From Longimicrobium sp. (lineage in GTDB: Bacteria > Gemmatimonadota > Gemmatimonadetes > Longimicrobiales > Longimicrobiaceae), in contig NZ_DATIND010000012.1 in assembly GCF_035474595.1 (NCBI RefSeq), positions 1 to 38,627 of the forward strand: DNA of 38,627 nucleotides, in the 5' to 3' direction. Shown piece after piece: positions 22,368 through 30,234 of this stretch (position 1 is its first letter; every line of letters starts with the position of its first letter). Under the pieces are notes generated by a model. The model did not search any database. It was not told the origin of the DNA and worked only from the letters and a program-made list of their open reading frames with translations. A program made the translations under genes and the position numbers.

Positions 22368-25250
22368 ATGAAGGACAAGATCGTCATCCGCGGGGCGCGG
22401 CAGCACAACCTGAAGAACCTGGACCTGGACCTGCCGCGAAGGTCGGTGATCGTGGTCACGGGGCCCAGCGGCTCGGGAAAGAGCTCGCTGGCGTTCGACA
22501 CCGTGTACGCCGAGGGGCAGCGGCGGTACGTCGAGAGCCTGTCCACCTACGCCAAGCAGTTCCTCGACCGCATGGAGAAGCCCGACGTGGACCGCGTCGA
22601 CGGCATCTCCCCGGCCGTGGCCATCGAGCAGCGCAACCCGACGAAAACGAGCAGGTCGACCGTCGGCACGGCGACCGAGGTGTACGACTACCTGCGCCTG
22701 CTCTGGGCACGCGTGGGCCGCACCTTCTGCCCCGGCGACGGCCACGGCCCCTGCGGCCGCGAGATCCGCCCCGACACCGTGCAGTCCGCCACCGACGCCG
22801 TGCTCCGCCTGCCGGAGGGCGCGCGGATCATGGTGTGCTTCCCGCTCCCCCGCTCGGCGCGGCTCACGCACGCGCTGGTGGTGGAGAACCTGCGCGCGCT
22901 CGGCTTCCTGCGCGTGCTGGCCGACGGGCGCGAGCTGCACCTGGACGACGTTCCCGCCGAGGGCGGCAGCATCGACCTCACCGCCGTCTCCGAGCTCCTG
23001 GTGGTGGTCGACCGCCTGCGCGTCGATCCCGAGGACCTGGGCCGTCTGGCCGACTCGGTGCAGCAGGCGTTCGCCGAGGGCGAGGGCGAGGCCGTCGTCG
23101 TTCCCGCCGACGGCCCGCCGCTGCGCTTCACCGAGCGCTTCCGCTGCCCCGACCACCCGGCCATCGAGTTCGCGACGCCGTCTCCCCAGCTCTTCTCGTT
23201 CAACAACCCGTACGGCAGCTGCCCGCAGTGCACGGGGTTCGGCGCGGTCCTGCAGTTCGACGAATCGCTGATCGTCTGCAACCCCAACCGCTCGCTGGCC
23301 GAGGGCGCCGTGGACCCGTGGCGGATGCCGCGCTACGAATCGCGCCGCACCAAGCTCTACGCGCTGGCGAAGAAGGAGGGCGTCTCGGTCGACACGCCGT
23401 GGAGCCAGCTGCCGGCGGACTTCAGGGAGAAGGTGCTGAACGGCGCGCGGGGGTTCCAGGGCGTCTACTCGTTCTTCGACGACCTGGACGAGAAGCGGTA
23501 CAAGCAGTACATCCGCGTCTTCATCCGCCAGTACCAGACGGCGCAGACCTGCCCCGCGTGCAACGGCGCCAAGCTGCGCCCCGAGGCACTCTGGGTGCGC
23601 GTCGGCGGCCGCGACATCGGCGAGGTGAGCCAGCTTCCGCTCACGCGGCTGCGTACCTGGCTGGCCGCGCTGCGGCTGACGGGCGAGGCGCCGGGGGAGA
23701 CGTGCGAGACGAGCCCGCTGACCGGGCAGGAGCGCGCCATCGCCGACACCATCCTGAAGGAGCTGGACGCGCGCGTCGGCTTTCTGGACGACGTGGGGCT
23801 GGGCTACCTGACGCTCGACCGGCAGACGCGCACCCTTTCCGGCGGCGAGGCGCAGCGCATCACCCTGGCCAACTCGCTCGGCTCGCGGCTGGTTGACACG
23901 CTGTACGTGCTGGACGAGCCCACCATCGGCCTGCACCCCGCGGACAATGACCGGCTCCTGCGCCTGCTCGTCCGCCTGCGCGAGCACGGCAACACCGTGC
24001 TGGTGGTGGAGCACGACCCCGACGCCATGCGGCTGGCCGACTGGCTGGTGGAGCTGGGCCCGGGGAGCGGCGAGCGCGGCGGCGAGCTGGTGTTCAACGG
24101 AACGCTGGAGGAGATGCTCCGTGCGGACACGCTCACCGGGCGCTACCTGTCGGGGCGCGAGTCGATCCCCGTTCCCACGCGCCGCCGCCACGTGACGGGG
24201 GCGAAGATCCGGCTGGAGGGCGCGCGCGAGCACAACCTGCAGGGCGACCGGGTGGAGATCCCCGTGGGCGCGCTGACGGTGGTGACCGGCGTCAGCGGCT
24301 CGGGGAAGAGCACGCTCGTGCACGACGTGCTGTACCGCGCGCTGGAGCGCGAGCTCTCCGGCGGCGAGACCAGCGCCAAGCGCCACCTGGGCGAGGCGGT
24401 GGGCGCGTTCGACCGCATCTCCGGCTCGGGGCTGGTGAAGGAGGTGGTGCTGGTCGACCAGAGCCCCATCGGGCGCACGCCACGCTCCAACCCGGTGACG
24501 TACATCAAGGCGTGGGACGAGGTGCGGCGGATCTACTCGTCGCTCCCCGAGGCGCGGAAGCGGGGGTTCGGGCCGGGGCACTTCTCGTTCAACGTGGCCG
24601 GCGGGCGCTGCGAGGCCTGCAAGGGCGAGGGGCAGGTGCAGGTGGAGATGGTGTTCATGGCCGACGTGTTCGTGCCGTGCGAGGTGTGCCAGGGCGCCCG
24701 CTTCAAGCCCGAGGTGCTGGAGGTGCGCTACCGCAAGGCCAGCGTGAAGGACGTGCTGGAGATGACGGTGGACGAGGCGATCCGCTTCTTCCTGCAGGAG
24801 GACCGCCTGGGCCAGACGCTCTGGCACCTGCAGCAGGTGGGATTGGGATACCTGCGCCTGGGCCAGCCCGCGCCCACCCTGAGCGGCGGCGAGGCGCAGC
24901 GCATCAAGATCGCGCGCGAGCTGGCGCAGGGCGCGCGGCGCGGCGGCAAGAAGCTGTATATCCTCGACGAGCCGACCACCGGGCTGCACCTGGACGACAT
25001 CAAGAAGCTGCTGCGCGTGCTGAGCGACCTGGTGGACGCGGGCCACACGGTGCTCCTCATCGAGCACAACCTGGACGTGATCAAGACCGCCGACTGGCTC
25101 GTGGACCTGGGCCCCGGCGCCGGCCCGGACGGCGGCCACGTGGTCGCCATGGGCCCCCCCGAGGAGGTCGCCCGCGTCCCCCACAGCCTCACCGGCCAGT
25201 ACCTCGCGAAGATCTTCGGCGAGGCGCCGAGGCTGGCGGCGGCGGGGTAA
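22368..25250 (+). CDS. uvrA: Excinuclease ABC subunit A (variant lineage)
   Basis: Damage-recognition ATPase of nucleotide excision repair, acting as a dimer with UvrB on DNA. It is 960 aa, the usual size. Walker A motifs GPSGSGKS (32-39) and GVSGSGKS (641-648), two LSGGEAQR signatures and two Walker B segments (VLDEPTIGLHP, ILDEPTTGLHL) make two complete ABC cassettes. Zinc-binding Cys pairs are seen in SCPQCTGFG, TCPACNGAK, RCEACKGEG and PCEVCQGA. The insertion after ARVGRTFCP differs from ordinary UvrA1: the usual RGRKGEH stretch is replaced by RSARLTHA. It may therefore be a second, UvrA2-like paralogue. The ATG yields MKDKIVIRGARQHNLKNL, the canonical start. Three TGTCCCC units lie 24 bases upstream. 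It ends before a repeat-rich gap. Confidence 0.95.
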   Translation: MKDKIVIRGARQHNLKNLDLDLPRRSVIVVTGPSGSGKSSLAFDTVYAEGQRRYVESLSTYAKQFLDRMEKPDVDRVDGISPAVAIEQRNPTKTSRSTVGTATEVYDYLRLLWARVGRTFCPGDGHGPCGREIRPDTVQSATDAVLRLPEGARIMVCFPLPRSARLTHALVVENLRALGFLRVLADGRELHLDDVPAEGGSIDLTAVSELLVVVDRLRVDPEDLGRLADSVQQAFAEGEGEAVVVPADGPPLRFTERFRCPDHPAIEFATPSPQLFSFNNPYGSCPQCTGFGAVLQFDESLIVCNPNRSLAEGAVDPWRMPRYESRRTKLYALAKKEGVSVDTPWSQLPADFREKVLNGARGFQGVYSFFDDLDEKRYKQYIRVFIRQYQTAQTCPACNGAKLRPEALWVRVGGRDIGEVSQLPLTRLRTWLAALRLTGEAPGETCETSPLTGQERAIADTILKELDARVGFLDDVGLGYLTLDRQTRTLSGGEAQRITLANSLGSRLVDTLYVLDEPTIGLHPADNDRLLRLLVRLREHGNTVLVVEHDPDAMRLADWLVELGPGSGERGGELVFNGTLEEMLRADTLTGRYLSGRESIPVPTRRRHVTGAKIRLEGAREHNLQGDRVEIPVGALTVVTGVSGSGKSTLVHDVLYRALERELSGGETSAKRHLGEAVGAFDRISGSGLVKEVVLVDQSPIGRTPRSNPVTYIKAWDEVRRIYSSLPEARKRGFGPGHFSFNVAGGRCEACKGEGQVQVEMVFMADVFVPCEVCQGARFKPEVLEVRYRKASVKDVLEMTVDEAIRFFLQEDRLGQTLWHLQQVGLGYLRLGQPAPTLSGGEAQRIKIARELAQGARRGGKKLYILDEPTTGLHLDDIKKLLRVLSDLVDAGHTVLLIEHNLDVIKTADWLVDLGPGAGPDGGHVVAMGPPEEVARVPHSLTGQYLAKIFGEAPRLAAAG

Positions 25251-25292
25251 TGCGGACGCCGCCGAAACTCACCAAAAGCGCGGAACCCCACT

Positions 25293-25524
25293 GACGTCAT
25301 CCTGAGTCGGACACCGCGCTGCGCGCGACCACAGAGGATGAAAGGAGATTGGTCGTGAGCACCGGGGCCGCGGAGTGAGCGGATCAGCCTCGCGCAGTTT
25401 GCGAGGCTTCCCGTAGTTGTTGCTGCGACTTCAGTCGCCGGTGACCGGCTGCGCCCGGAACTTTCTATTCAGGCCGGCCACGCTGTAATCTGCCCTTCGC
25501 AGGCGTTTGCAGGCCGAAGGATCT
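25293..25524 (+). repeat. Composite element: GTCATCCTGAG...GGATCT with nested two-hairpin unit, copy 3
   Basis: It starts TGACGTCATCCTGAGTCGG and ends GCAGGCCGAAGGATCT. The middle holds a two-hairpin element at 25387-25438. A second composite of about the same length and high similarity lies at 31378-31614. The 25251-25625 gap has no gene; a terminator follows at 25573. Confidence 0.75.
25387..25438 (+). repeat. Two-hairpin intergenic element, copy 7 (nested)
   Basis: Stem 1 GCCTCGC/GCGAGGC, linker TTCCCGTAGTTGTTGCT, stem 2 GCGAC/GTCGC with loop TTCA, followed by CCGGTGACCGG. Nearly identical to the copies at 2791 and 31472. Confidence 0.8.
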
Positions 25525-25572
25525 GTGGCCTCCTCAGCACGCGAGCCGCGGATTCACGCCGATCTCCGCACA

Positions 25573-25605
25573 AAGCCCCTCTCCCGCGGATCGGGAGAGG
25601 GGCTT
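25573..25605. terminator. Terminator between uvrA and the DUF2442 gene
   Basis: AAGCCCCTCTCCCG pairs with CGGGAGAGGGGCTT (14 bp, 5-base loop). It sits just past the 3' end of the minus-strand DUF2442 gene, and uvrA converges from the left. There is no T-run. Confidence 0.75.
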
Positions 25606-25625
25606 CGTGATCGCTCAGCCGGTGT

Positions 25626-25928
25626 TCAGCCGTGTTTGCGGCGTGCCTCCAGCCATCGATCCAGCGAGCGTTGGCTTTCTCCGGACCGCTTCCCCGCGAT
25701 CAGGTTCTCGACGCTGATGTCCTCGTCCAGGTCCGGCCAGTGAATGCCTTCCCCCTGACCGATGAACCGCCAGTGGTTCCGCTCCTCTGCGGTCCCATTC
25801 GCCAGGCGCGGGTACCAGGACAGCGGCACGGAGACGCTGCGGCCGTCCGCAAGCTCCACCACGAGAGCGTCGTCCGAAACGGTCACCCGCGTGGCTGCGG
25901 GGACGCGAAGTTCAGCCAAAGTAGTCAT
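25626..25928 (-). CDS. DUF2442 domain protein
   Basis: Small cytosolic protein of 100 aa with the DUF2442 layout: a first beta half (VTVSDDALVVELADGRSVSVPLSW), then YPRLANGTAEERNHW and GEGIHWPDLDEDISVENLIAG, the family's hallmark. A charged tail (GESQRSLDRWLEARRKHG) closes it. Its ATG (25928) overlaps the 3' end of the DUF4160 gene by 17 bases in another frame, showing translational coupling. DUF4160 and DUF2442 genes are often paired and have been regarded as a toxin-antitoxin-like couple; which is the toxin is not known. A hairpin terminator follows the stop. Confidence 0.9.
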   Translation of the reverse strand: MTTLAELRVPAATRVTVSDDALVVELADGRSVSVPLSWYPRLANGTAEERNHWRFIGQGEGIHWPDLDEDISVENLIAGKRSGESQRSLDRWLEARRKHG

Positions 25929-26145
25929 GCCATGCTTCGAGTAGTTGGTCGCGGTGCACCGTCACGAGGCCTGCAATCCGGTTCAACTCTATCGCGCTGA
26001 AGCCGCCGCCATTCTGGATCCGGACCGGATCGAGCCAGAACTTCGCCCGGTGATCCTCTCGTTCCACGTGGACGTGCGGAGGTTCGTCGCGATCGCCTGC
26101 GTAGAAGAAAAACCGGTATGGCCCGCTACGCAATACGGTTGGCAT
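25912..26145 (-). CDS. DUF4160 domain protein
   Basis: Protein of 77 aa matching DUF4160: MPTVLRSGPYRFFFYAGDRD followed by EPPHVHVEREDHRAKFWLDP and a C-terminal helix (IAGLVTVHRDQLLEAWHDYF). The conserved H-V-H-V pair and the Asp/Glu residues around it could bind a metal or nucleic acid, but no biochemistry is established. AGGAGG lies just before the ATG. First gene of a two-gene unit with the DUF2442 gene, which it overlaps. An AT-rich stretch upstream separates it from the divergent pabBC fusion and probably holds both promoters. Confidence 0.9.
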   Translation of the reverse strand: MPTVLRSGPYRFFFYAGDRDEPPHVHVEREDHRAKFWLDPVRIQNGGGFSAIELNRIAGLVTVHRDQLLEAWHDYFG

Positions 26146-26164
26146 CCCCCTCCTGTTCCGCGGG

Positions 26165-26215
26165 TGTTTTGTGCGATTTGTTAAAAAGGCCTAAAGGATA
26201 CACGCACGATATCAT
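26165..26215. promoter_or_regulatory. AT-rich divergent promoter region
   Basis: Locally AT-rich stretch (TTTTGTGCGATTTGTTAAAA, then CTAAAGGATAC and ATATCAT) in a very GC-rich surrounding, between the divergent DUF4160 and pabBC genes. TTGTTA at 26178 with a weak TACACG 15 bases on could be a plus-strand promoter. Exact boxes are uncertain. Confidence 0.35.
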
Positions 26216-26295
26216 CTGATCAAGGTGAACATGGATGGCCGGGCCTTGCGTGGACCGCACCTAGCCGATTGCTTGCGCTGCTGGGGATCCACAGC

Positions 26296-28149
26296 ATGAA
26301 CCCGACGTCTACAACCTTGAACGTGATCTCTGGACAGCCGTCCCTCGACTCCCCCCTTGTGCGGTTCGATTCGCTGGACCCGGTGCGGGGGGCGAGGTCG
26401 TTCCGCTTCGAGGGGCTGCGGCGCGTGGTGCGCGCGGATGCGGTGGGCGACGTGCTCCCCGCGCTCGGCGAGGTGGAGCGCGCGGTGGCGGAGGGGCTGC
26501 ACGCGGCCGGGTTCGTGGCGTACGAGGCGGCACCCGCGTTCGACGCGGCGCTGGCGGCGCACGCGCCCGATCCGCGGCTGCCGCTGCTCTGGTTCGGGAT
26601 CTTCGGCGAGCGCGTCGAGACGGAGCCGGTCGGGGCGCCGGAGGACGGCGCCGCGGCGGAGGTCGGCGAGCTGCGCGCGGACGACGGCGAGGCGGAGCAC
26701 TCGGCGCGGGTGGCGCGCATCCGCGAGCTGATCGCGGCGGGCGAGACGTACCAGGTGAACCTCACCTTTCCGCTGCGGGCGCCGTTCCGCGGCTCCGCAT
26801 CGGCGCTGTACCGCCGGCTCTGCCACGCGCAGCGGGCGGCGTACTGCGCGCTGTTCGATTTCGGCGGGCGCGCGATCGTCTCCGCATCTCCCGAGCTCTT
26901 CTTCCGCTGGGCGGACGGGGAGATGGAGCTGCGGCCGATGAAGGGAACGCGGCCGCGCGGCCGGACGGCGGACGAGGACGCGGCGCTCGCGGCGGAGCTG
27001 GCCGCGTCGCCCAAGGACCGCGCCGAGAACCTGATGATCGTGGACCTGCTGCGGAACGACGCGGGGCGCATCGCGGAGTTCGGCGGGGTGCGCGTGGAGC
27101 GGATGTTCGAGGTCGAGCGCTACCCCACCGTGCACCAGATGACCTCCACCATCCGCGCGCGGACGCGGGCGGGGACCACGCTGACGGATGTCTTCCGCGC
27201 GCTTTTCCCCTGCGGCTCCATCACCGGCGCGCCCAAGGTGCGGACGTCGCAGGTCATCTCGGAGCTGGAGGGCGCGCCGCGCGGCGTGTACACCGGCGCC
27301 ATCGGCTTCGCGTCGCCGGGCGAGGCGGTGTTCAGCGTGGCCATCCGCACGCTGCTGGTGGACCGCGCGGCGGAGACGGCGGAGCTGGGCGTGGGCAGCG
27401 GGATCACGTGGGATTCGGACGCCGCGGAGGAGTACCGCGAGTGCCTGTCCAAGGCCGCGTTCGTCGGCCGCGAGCCCGATCCGGCGCTGATCGAGACCTT
27501 TGGCTGGGCGCCGGGGGAGGGATTCGTCCGCGTGGACGGACACGTCGCGCGGCTCGCGAGATCCGCGGAGCACTTCGGCTACCCGTTCGACGACGGCGAG
27601 CTCGCGCGGCGGCTGGATGCGCTCGCGGCGTCGCTCCCGCCGGAGCCGCGGACGATCCGCGTCACGCTGCATCCCACCGGGCACATCGGCGTCGCTGACG
27701 AGGCGATGCGGCGGTGGGCGGAGCCGGTGCGGCTGGCGCTCGCGCGTCGCCATCTCCCGAGCGACCATCCGCTCTGGCGGCACAAGACGGCGCGGCGGGA
27801 GATCTATCTCCAGCACGATCCCGTCTCCATCCCCCACGACGACGTGCTGGGGGTGAACGAGCGTGGCGAGCTGGCCGAGACGCGCATCGCCAACGTGGTG
27901 CTGGAGATCGGCGGCGCGCTGTGGACGCCGCACGCCGGCGCCGGCCTCCTCCCCGGCGTGCTCCGCGCCGGGCTCCTGCGCGACGGAACGATCCGCGAGC
28001 GCGTCCTCCGCATCGCCGACCTGCAGCGCGCGACCGCCGTGTGGGTCATCAACTCGCTGCGCGGCTGGGGCCGGGCGGAGATCGTGTCACCCAGCGAAGT
28101 GCCGGCGTGGGAAGGCGAAACGGGAACCGCGGCATCGCAGGCCATCTAA
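26296..28149 (+). CDS. pabBC: Aminodeoxychorismate synthase component I fused to aminodeoxychorismate lyase
   Basis: Bifunctional enzyme of 617 aa for p-aminobenzoate in folate synthesis, cytosolic. The N-terminal PabB half (about 1-400) makes 4-amino-4-deoxychorismate from chorismate. It shows YQVNLTFPL, RPMKGTRPRG (K216 matches the catalytic Lys of PabB), DRAENLMIVDLLRND and GSITGAPKV. The C-terminal PabC half (about 405-610) is a class IV PLP lyase. K497 in HKTARREIY is the likely Schiff-base Lys, and the PLP-phosphate loop includes AETRIANVV and GLLPGVLRAGLL. The glutamine amidotransferase PabA is not in the window and must act in trans. An in-frame TTG at 26269 could extend the N-terminus by nine residues; the ATG is preferred. 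It is transcribed divergently from the DUF4160 pair. Confidence 0.94.
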   Translation: MNPTSTTLNVISGQPSLDSPLVRFDSLDPVRGARSFRFEGLRRVVRADAVGDVLPALGEVERAVAEGLHAAGFVAYEAAPAFDAALAAHAPDPRLPLLWFGIFGERVETEPVGAPEDGAAAEVGELRADDGEAEHSARVARIRELIAAGETYQVNLTFPLRAPFRGSASALYRRLCHAQRAAYCALFDFGGRAIVSASPELFFRWADGEMELRPMKGTRPRGRTADEDAALAAELAASPKDRAENLMIVDLLRNDAGRIAEFGGVRVERMFEVERYPTVHQMTSTIRARTRAGTTLTDVFRALFPCGSITGAPKVRTSQVISELEGAPRGVYTGAIGFASPGEAVFSVAIRTLLVDRAAETAELGVGSGITWDSDAAEEYRECLSKAAFVGREPDPALIETFGWAPGEGFVRVDGHVARLARSAEHFGYPFDDGELARRLDALAASLPPEPRTIRVTLHPTGHIGVADEAMRRWAEPVRLALARRHLPSDHPLWRHKTARREIYLQHDPVSIPHDDVLGVNERGELAETRIANVVLEIGGALWTPHAGAGLLPGVLRAGLLRDGTIRERVLRIADLQRATAVWVINSLRGWGRAEIVSPSEVPAWEGETGTAASQAI

Positions 28150-28194
28150 CCGTGGGGAGCATCGATCCAGAATCCGCGATCCGGGGGATGAGCC

Positions 28195-28839
28195 ATGCTG
28201 GACGTCGTCATCGATCTGCACGGACCCGAGCCGGTGAAGTCGTGGGAGATGGTGAAGAACGCCGGGATCATGGCGGTCATCCACAAGGCCACCGAGGGGA
28301 TGGACTTCACCGACAAGAAGTTCGCGCAGCGGCGGGTGGAGGCGCAGAAGGCGGGGCTGCTGTGGGGATCGTACCACTTCGGCACCGCGTCGGACCCCGG
28401 GAAGCAGGCGCGGAACTTCCTTGAGGTGGTCGATCCCGGGCCGAAGGACCTGATCGTTCTCGACCTCGAGGAGAACTTCAAGAATCCGCCGAACAGCATG
28501 TCGGTGCACAAGGCCGAGGTGTTCGTCACCTTCGTGCACGACAGGCTCGGCCGCTGGCCCGTTCTCTACGCGGGCGCCGACCTGCGGTCGCTGCTGAACG
28601 GCAAGCCCAACGAGATCCTGCGCAACTGCGAGCTGTGGCTGGCCGACTGGCGCGACGAGCCGCACCTGCTCCCGGGCTGGGACCGGTTCGCGCTCTGGCA
28701 GTATTCCGGCGGAACGAGCAAGACTACCGGGTCGCACACGAAGGTTCCCCACCCGGTGCCCGGCCTGGTGGAGCCGCCCGACCGCAGCAAGTTCAACGGC
28801 GACGAGCAGGAGATGCGGAAGTTCTTCGGCGCCGGCTGA
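28195..28839 (+). CDS. Glycoside hydrolase family 25 (lysozyme-type) protein
   Basis: Muramidase-type protein of 214 aa, which in this family cuts the MurNAc-GlcNAc bond of peptidoglycan. The (beta/alpha) barrel opens with DVVIDLHGP, then VIHKATEGMDFTDKKF, WGSYHFGTASDPGKQARNF, the catalytic DxE pair D90/E92 in LIVLDLEEN, and ELWLADWRDEPHLL and ALWQYSGGT near the end. These are standard GH25 blocks. There is no signal peptide, as in phage endolysins and some cytosolic members, so export would need another route. Start: the ATG gives MLDVVIDLHG and the barrel begins at once. It lies 45 bases after pabBC, perhaps co-transcribed, and ends in a strong terminator. No phage genes are nearby. Confidence 0.9.
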   Translation: MLDVVIDLHGPEPVKSWEMVKNAGIMAVIHKATEGMDFTDKKFAQRRVEAQKAGLLWGSYHFGTASDPGKQARNFLEVVDPGPKDLIVLDLEENFKNPPNSMSVHKAEVFVTFVHDRLGRWPVLYAGADLRSLLNGKPNEILRNCELWLADWRDEPHLLPGWDRFALWQYSGGTSKTTGSHTKVPHPVPGLVEPPDRSKFNGDEQEMRKFFGAG

Positions 28840-28860
28840 TCGTCGAAAGGCGGGGATGAC

Positions 28861-28896
28861 GAAGGGCCGCGCGGGAGACTCGCCGCGCGGCCCTTC
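28861..28896 (+). terminator. Terminator after the GH25 gene
   Basis: GAAGGGCCGCGCGG and CCGCGCGGCCCTTC make a perfect 14-bp stem with an 8-base loop, 22 bases after the GH25 stop. There is no T-run, and a convergent gene ends at 28962. Confidence 0.8.
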
Positions 28897-28931
28897 GTCC
28901 GGTCATGTCTCCCGCTCGCACCCGACCGACG

Positions 28932-28949
28932 TGTCGGAAAATTCCGACA
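28932..28949. promoter_or_regulatory. Short palindrome near the 3' end of the CDF gene
   Basis: TGTCGGAA-AA-TTCCGACA, an 8+2+8 inverted repeat 13 bases past the CDF stop. It could be a protein-binding site or a weak terminator stem for the minus-strand gene. Confidence 0.4.
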
Positions 28950-28961
28950 TGCCGCCTCGAT

Positions 28962-29567
28962 TCAGCAGCAGCAGAGCGTGCCTTCGCGCAGCGCCTCGCG
29001 GCCCTCGCGGAACAGCAGCAGCGCGATGATGATCGCCACCGCGGGGTCCGCCTGCCAGAGCCCGAGCCAGCGGTTCAGCACCAGCCCCAGCAGCACCCCC
29101 GCCGACATCCCCATGCACGCCAGCGTCTGCTTCGAATCGGCCGCCAGGCTGCGGCTGCCGAGCGTCCGCGCGGTGCGGCGCTTGGCCACGTAAAGCAGCG
29201 GCATCACCACCAGGGACACGAGGGTGATGGCGATGCCGAGCGTGGAGCCCTCCGGCCGCTCGCCCGCCCACAGCTTGCGCGCGGAGTCCAGCAGCACGAA
29301 CGCGCCCAGGACGAAGAAGGTGTAGCCGACCAGGCGCACGGCGCGGTGCTCGGCGCGCTCGGCGTCGGCGTGCGGGCGATCGGTGCGGAAGCGCCAGACC
29401 ATGATCCCGCCGGAAAGCGACTCCACCACGCTGTCCAGCCCGAAGCCGACCAGCGCCGCGCTTCCCGCCGCCCCGCCCGCCAGCAGCGACGCCACGCCCT
29501 CCAGCACGTTGTAGCCGACGGTGAAGTACGACAGCCGCAGCGCTCTCCGGTTCGATTCGATGTTCAT
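28962..29567 (-). CDS. Cation diffusion facilitator transporter, membrane domain only
   Basis: Membrane protein of 201 aa of the CDF family, which exports divalent metals such as zinc by proton exchange. Five or six hydrophobic segments are seen. The metal site is formed by helix 2 (GFGLDSVVESLSGG) and helix 5 (SLAADSKQTLACM), which carry the paired Asp residues. The C-terminal cytosolic metallochaperone-like domain of full CDF proteins is missing, and the chain ends GTLCCC, a cysteine tail that might bind metal. Such short forms exist in several bacteria. The start ATG follows AGAGGA closely, and a small hairpin (29582-29597) sits in the leader. The metal specificity is unknown. Confidence 0.85.
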   Translation of the reverse strand: MNIESNRRALRLSYFTVGYNVLEGVASLLAGGAAGSAALVGFGLDSVVESLSGGIMVWRFRTDRPHADAERAEHRAVRLVGYTFFVLGAFVLLDSARKLWAGERPEGSTLGIAITLVSLVVMPLLYVAKRRTARTLGSRSLAADSKQTLACMGMSAGVLLGLVLNRWLGLWQADPAVAIIIALLLFREGREALREGTLCCC

Positions 29568-29581
29568 CCGTCCTCTGGCTC

Positions 29582-29597
29582 GCGGGGGATTTCTCCC
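29582..29597 (-). promoter_or_regulatory. Leader hairpin of the CDF gene
   Basis: GGGGGA-GAAA-TCCCCC (minus strand), a 6-bp stem with a GNRA-type loop, 15 bases upstream of the CDF ATG. It may influence translation or be a regulator site; nothing identifies a ligand. Confidence 0.35.
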
Positions 29598-29702
29598 CCA
29601 GAATGTAACTCGCGCCGCGCGTTCGGCACGGGTCTTTCGCCCGCAAGCGAACGCGCCCGGCCACCCGCGGGGCGGCCGGGGCGCGTCCCCGGGCGCGAGG
29701 CG

Positions 29703-30140
29703 TCAGATGCGGATGTGCCGTCCGCCGCCCCTGCAATGGCCCCGGCCCCGGCTCGAATGCCGGCTCCGGCCGGAATACCGGCCGCGGTCCGGGTACCGAT
29801 CGCGATACTCGTACCCGTCGCGGTAGCGCGCGCGGGCGGCCAGCAGCAGCAGGTCTACGACGCTCACGCCCCGGCGGACGCGGTAGCCGTCGCGGTACGC
29901 GTACACTTCGCGCTGGCGGTAGCCGTCGCGGTATCCCTGGCGGCCGAGGTCGATGCGGACGCGCCGGACCGGCTCCCGGGACCGCGTGGGGATGAAGATG
30001 CGGTCGCGGTAGCCGCGGCCGTCGCGGGAGACGTACACCCGCGCGGGTTCGCGGTGGCGCTGCGCCACGGCCGCGCGCGGCGACGCGGCGCAGAGCAGGG
30101 GGACGGCGGAGAGCAGGGCGAGGAGAAGCTTGGGGCGCAT
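29703..30140 (-). CDS. Secreted Arg/Tyr-rich low-complexity protein
   Basis: Protein of 145 aa with a Sec signal peptide (MRPKLLLALLSAVPLLCAAS, cleavage near AVA-Q, residue 26). The mature part is dominated by Arg, Tyr, Asp and Gly, with recurring Y-R-D/Q-G-Y-R type units: GYRDRIFIP, GYRDGYRQREVYAYRDGYR and RYRDGYEYRDRYPDRGRY. One short hydrophobic stretch (GVSVVDLLLLAARA) interrupts it. The C-terminal end is Ser/Arg/Gly/His-rich (SRHSSRGRGHCRGGGRHIR). No enzymatic domain is visible; structural or cell-surface adhesion roles are possible but unproven. AGGAGG eight bases before the ATG supports expression. Upstream it is divergent from the putative aminopeptidase gene. The composition is unlike its neighbours. 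Confidence 0.75.
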   Translation of the reverse strand: MRPKLLLALLSAVPLLCAASPRAAVAQRHREPARVYVSRDGRGYRDRIFIPTRSREPVRRVRIDLGRQGYRDGYRQREVYAYRDGYRVRRGVSVVDLLLLAARARYRDGYEYRDRYPDRGRYSGRSRHSSRGRGHCRGGGRHIRI

Positions 30141-30234
30141 GGGAGGATCCTCCTGCTGGCGTTACGGGCCGGCACCGACCAGGGATGGTTTGCCGATGGG
30201 GTGGCCGCAACGATTTCGATCCCGCGAACGGCGG

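Noticed and set aside
21972-25184. Open frame of more than 1000 codons opposite uvrA
   Set aside because: It shows Arg/His/Gln-rich shadow composition and no motifs; uvrA on the plus strand is complete.
28195-28839. GH25 lysozyme considered as sign of a prophage
   Set aside because: No holin, structural, integrase or other phage genes are nearby, and the neighbours are housekeeping genes.
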